Part shown: one piece after another, positions 32,062 to 34,283 of the stretch
How positions within the stretch are numbered: position 1 is the first letter of the stretch
Layout: each line of letters starts with the position of its first letter
Assembly: GCA_002479415.1 (NCBI GenBank)
Contig: DLMZ01000023.1
Location: 1 to 34,283 of the forward strand
Direction of reading: 5' to 3'
Length of the DNA: 34,283 bases
DNA from: Firmicutes bacterium UBA7523
GTDB taxonomy: Bacteria; Bacillota; Dethiobacteria; Dethiobacterales; Dethiobacteraceae
Notes under the pieces: model-generated
Told to the model about the DNA's origin: nothing
What the model saw: only the letters and a program-made list of their open reading frames with translations
Database searches by the model: none
Position numbers and translations under genes: made by a program

Positions 32062-32526
32062 ATGATTAGCGACCTGGATAAAAAAATTGTCTCTTATTTT
32101 CAGGGAGATATACCATTGACATTGACTCCTTATGAAGACTTGGCCCGGGAAATAGGGATTACCGAAGAGGAATTGCTGGACCGATTAGCCGCGCTAGAGA
32201 CGAAAGGGGTGCTGCGCCGCGTCGGAGCCCTTCTTGCCCACTACCGTGCCGGTTATTCCTCCAACGGTATGTGCGCCTGGCGGGTTCCCCTGGACAGAGT
32301 AGAGGAAGCAGGCAGGATTATGGCTTCTTTCCCCCAGGCCAGCCACGTTTACCAAAGACCGGTATACTCTGATTGGCCCTTTAACTTGTTTTCTATGCTG
32401 CACGGCACAAACCGGGAAGAAGTGGAAGGTGTTGCCCGGGAAATGTCCAAGCGTACCGGTATTTCGGACTATACCATTCTTTACAGTACCAGGGAATTTA
32501 AAAAAGCCGGCATGCGTTACTATTAG
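32062..32526 (+). CDS. ahbB: Siroheme decarboxylase subunit AhbB
   Basis: A 154-aa partner of AhbA with the same Lrp/AsnC-like fold: LDKKIVSYFQGDIPL, then LETKGVLRRVGALLAHYRAGY. The signature HVYQRPVYSDWPFNLFSMLHG is the AhbB form of the active-site segment, and the end REFKKAGMRYY is typical. ATG 32062 has AAAGGAAGGG six bases upstream, which is better than GTG 32041. AhbA and AhbB remain separate genes here, not the fused NirDL form. Confidence 0.9.
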   Translation: MISDLDKKIVSYFQGDIPLTLTPYEDLAREIGITEEELLDRLAALETKGVLRRVGALLAHYRAGYSSNGMCAWRVPLDRVEEAGRIMASFPQASHVYQRPVYSDWPFNLFSMLHGTNREEVEGVAREMSKRTGISDYTILYSTREFKKAGMRYY

Positions 32527-32585
32527 TATTTCGCGCAGGGTATTGGCTGAAACAAAAAAGCTTGGCGAATGAGCGGGGGTTGCAT

Positions 32586-33890
32586 ATGAATAAGAGGTCA
32601 AGAGAACTATTCGATGAAGCGAAAAAATACATTCCCGGCGGGGTGAACAGCCCGGTTCGCGCCTTTAATGCTGTGGGTGGAGAGCCGCTCTTTATCAGCC
32701 ATGGTTCGGGAAGCAAAATTTTCGACGCCGACGGTAACGAGTATATAGATTATGTTGGATCCTGGGGTCCGCTTATCCTCGGACATGCTCATCCGCGCAT
32801 CGTTGAAGCGATTAGAAATACAGCAGCACACGGTACTAGCTTTGGCGCGCCCACTGCTCTTGAAACCGAGTTGGCCCGGCTGGTTGTTGATGCTGTGCCG
32901 TCCATGGAGATGGTGCGCATGGTCAACTCTGGGACCGAAGCGGTGCTTAGCGCCTTGCGTCTGGCACGGGGCTACACCGGGCGGCAGAAGATTGTGAAGT
33001 TCATCGGCTGCTACCACGGGCATGTAGACAGCCTATTGATTAAAGCCGGTTCCGGCGCCGCGACCCTTGGGCTCCCCGACAGCCCCGGCGTCACTGTCGG
33101 TACCGCCGGCGACACTATCATTGCACCATATAATGACCTTTGCTCTGTGCGGGAAATATTTGAACGTGAAGGAGAGCAAATTGCCGCTGTAATCATTGAA
33201 CCGGTGGCAGGCAACATGGGGCTAGTATTGCCGCAGCCTGGATTCCTTGAGGGACTTCGCGAAATTACGGAATGCTTTGGCGCCTTGCTGATTTTCGATG
33301 AGGTCATGACCGGTTTCCGCGTCGCTTTCGGCGGTGCCCAGGAGTACTTTGGCCTGGACCCTGACCTTACGGTGCTGGGCAAGGTAATAGGAGGAGGGCT
33401 CCCCGTTGGCGCTTACGGCGGCAAGAGAAGAATCATGGAATATGTTGCGCCTTCAGGGCCCGTTTACCAGGCAGGGACATTGTCCGGCAATCCCTTGGCC
33501 ATGGCAGTAGGTGCGGAGATGCTGAAAGTATTGCGTGAGCCGGGTACCTACGAGGCATTAGAAGAGAAAACTTCCATTTTGACAGGAGGTATCAGGGACG
33601 CCGCCCAGAGTCTGGGAGTAACCGTTTGCATCAGGCAGATAGGCTCCATGTTCAGTATTTTCTTTAACTGTGAAGAAGTGCTTGATTATGCTTCCGCTTC
33701 TCGTTCCGACAAAGAGAGCTTTTGCGTTTATTTTCAAACTTTGCTGGCCAATGGCGTCTATATTGCTCCTTCCCAGTTTGAAGCTGGGTTTGTTTCCCTT
33801 GCGCACAGCTGCGAAGATTTGGCAAAAACCGCCGCCGCCGCGGGGCAGGCACTGCTTGCGGTTAAAAAGATACGGGAGAAATCCTCTTAA
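32586..33890 (+). CDS. hemL: Glutamate-1-semialdehyde 2,1-aminomutase
   Basis: A 434-aa PLP enzyme forming 5-aminolevulinate from the HemA product. It starts with FDEAKKYIPGGVNSPVRAFN. Then GSKIFDADGNEYIDYVGSWG, VNSGTEAVLSALRLARG, FIGCYHGHVDSLL and LIFDEVMTGFRVA. The Schiff-base Lys is residue 266 in LGKVIGGGLPVGAYGG. ATG 32586 has GCGGGGG upstream; TTG 32562 is an unlikely extension. Last gene of the heme operon; no clear terminator follows before the YgbA-like gene. Confidence 0.97.
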   Translation: MNKRSRELFDEAKKYIPGGVNSPVRAFNAVGGEPLFISHGSGSKIFDADGNEYIDYVGSWGPLILGHAHPRIVEAIRNTAAHGTSFGAPTALETELARLVVDAVPSMEMVRMVNSGTEAVLSALRLARGYTGRQKIVKFIGCYHGHVDSLLIKAGSGAATLGLPDSPGVTVGTAGDTIIAPYNDLCSVREIFEREGEQIAAVIIEPVAGNMGLVLPQPGFLEGLREITECFGALLIFDEVMTGFRVAFGGAQEYFGLDPDLTVLGKVIGGGLPVGAYGGKRRIMEYVAPSGPVYQAGTLSGNPLAMAVGAEMLKVLREPGTYEALEEKTSILTGGIRDAAQSLGVTVCIRQIGSMFSIFFNCEEVLDYASASRSDKESFCVYFQTLLANGVYIAPSQFEAGFVSLAHSCEDLAKTAAAAGQALLAVKKIREKSS

Positions 33891-33949
33891 ACTGCCTGTG
33901 GAAAGATTTGCTGGCGCTAAAGTATGAATCTTTTCTGAGGAGATATTCC

Positions 33950-34249
33950 ATGCATAAAGAACAAGAAACAGTAAAAAAAATGATTGAGCTATACTGCCGG
34001 GGTAATCATGCTTCCGGGCAGGAATTGTGCGCCGAGTGCGGCGAACTGCTCGCATACGCAAGGAAGCGCCTGGAAATGTGTAAATACGGCAAGGAAAAGC
34101 CTGCTTGCTCAAAGTGTCCCGTACACTGCTATAAGCCCTTAATGCGGGAAAAAATAATTCTTGTCATGCGGTATGCCGGCCCTCGGATGATTTTTGCGCA
34201 CCCGGCTGAAGCAGTGAGGCATCTGCTAAAAGAGAAAGGACTCCGCTAA
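33950..34249 (+). CDS. YgbA-like ('nitrous oxide-stimulated promoter') family protein
   Basis: A 99-aa Cys-rich protein: EKETVKKMIELYCRGNHA-like opening (EQETVKKMIELYC), then LCAECGELLAYARKRLEMC, KPACSKCPVHCYKPLMREKI and MRYAGPRMIFAHP. This matches the YgbA family, small proteins induced by nitrosative stress in enterobacteria. The conserved Cys suggest metal or Fe-S binding. ATG 33950 has GAGGAG eight bases upstream; an in-frame start at 33908 is less likely. About 60 bases after hemL, so possibly co-transcribed. Exact function is unknown. The remaining 34 bases of the window hold nothing recognisable. Confidence 0.85.
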   Translation: MHKEQETVKKMIELYCRGNHASGQELCAECGELLAYARKRLEMCKYGKEKPACSKCPVHCYKPLMREKIILVMRYAGPRMIFAHPAEAVRHLLKEKGLR

Positions 34250-34283
34250 ATATAATCGTTAGCTTCTGGTAACATCTTTAAGT

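Noticed and set aside
28367..32526. Heme d1 synthesis (NirJ, NirD/L) for a cytochrome cd1 nitrite reductase
   Set aside because: No nirS, nirF, nirN or nirE-type context apart from the shared precorrin steps. hemL and the two-radical-SAM layout fit the Ahb heme route better.
31565..32526. Two Lrp/AsnC transcription regulators
   Set aside because: The fold is shared, but the HNYQRDHAFNLW and YQRPVYSDWPFNL signatures and operon context identify AhbA and AhbB.
1..34283. CRISPR arrays, insertion sequences, transposases, phage genes, rRNA
   Set aside because: I saw no regularly spaced direct repeats, transposase or integrase motifs, phage structural genes or rRNA in the window.

Overview
The window looks like a chromosomal segment of an anaerobic, probably spore-forming Clostridia-type Firmicute (Gram-positive). 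Evidence: strong GGAGG-type ribosome sites with frequent TTG and GTG starts, TTGACA/TATAAT-type promoters, a Spo0E-like small protein, a SpoIIM-like protein, an SLH-like wall protein, and a heme cluster in the arrangement I associate with heliobacteria and their relatives. This is inference from gene content; I cannot name a genus. Almost all genes are on the + strand.

Layout. 1-1.6 kb: AT-rich region with three poorly characterised membrane proteins. 1.65-1.83 kb: selC, the selenocysteine tRNA, with its own promoter and terminator. 1.9-4.5 kb: nitroreductase, a secreted stalk plus RlpA-type wall protein, a YbjQ-family protein, a Spo0E-like small ORF on the minus strand, and a secreted DUF2680-like protein. 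4.5-6.6 kb: an OmpR-type response regulator and histidine kinase pair. 6.6-11.0 kb: selA-selB-selD. SelD is itself a selenoprotein, with an in-frame UGA at codon 17 and a SECIS-like hairpin just after it. 11.2-13.0 kb: asparagine synthetase broken by a one-base frameshift in a run of seven A. 13.1-16.9 kb: M20 amidohydrolase, RseC-like redox membrane protein, iron-sulfur-type flavoprotein, and an M14 carboxypeptidase with SLH-like repeats. 16.9-17.65 kb: mostly non-coding, holding two related palindromic elements, a doubtful small minus-strand ORF and the nqr promoter region.

17.65-23.7 kb: a six-gene nqr operon (A-F) followed by a flavin-binding lipoprotein. NqrF is the normal NADH-oxidising subunit, but the NqrA-position protein carries a C-terminal two-[4Fe-4S] ferredoxin domain, so it looks like a cross between NqrA and RnfC. 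This is my best candidate for unusual biology here.

23.86-33.9 kb: one uninterrupted ten-gene operon that can make heme from glutamyl-tRNA by the siroheme route: HemA, a Met8/CysG-type siroheme enzyme, HemC, a CobA-HemD fusion, AhbC, HemB, AhbD, AhbA, AhbB and HemL. No hemE or coproporphyrin-type heme genes are seen. A YgbA-type protein (nitrosative-stress-associated family) follows. The selenium, Nqr/flavin and heme blocks fit an anaerobe with flavin-, iron-sulfur- and cytochrome-based energy metabolism.
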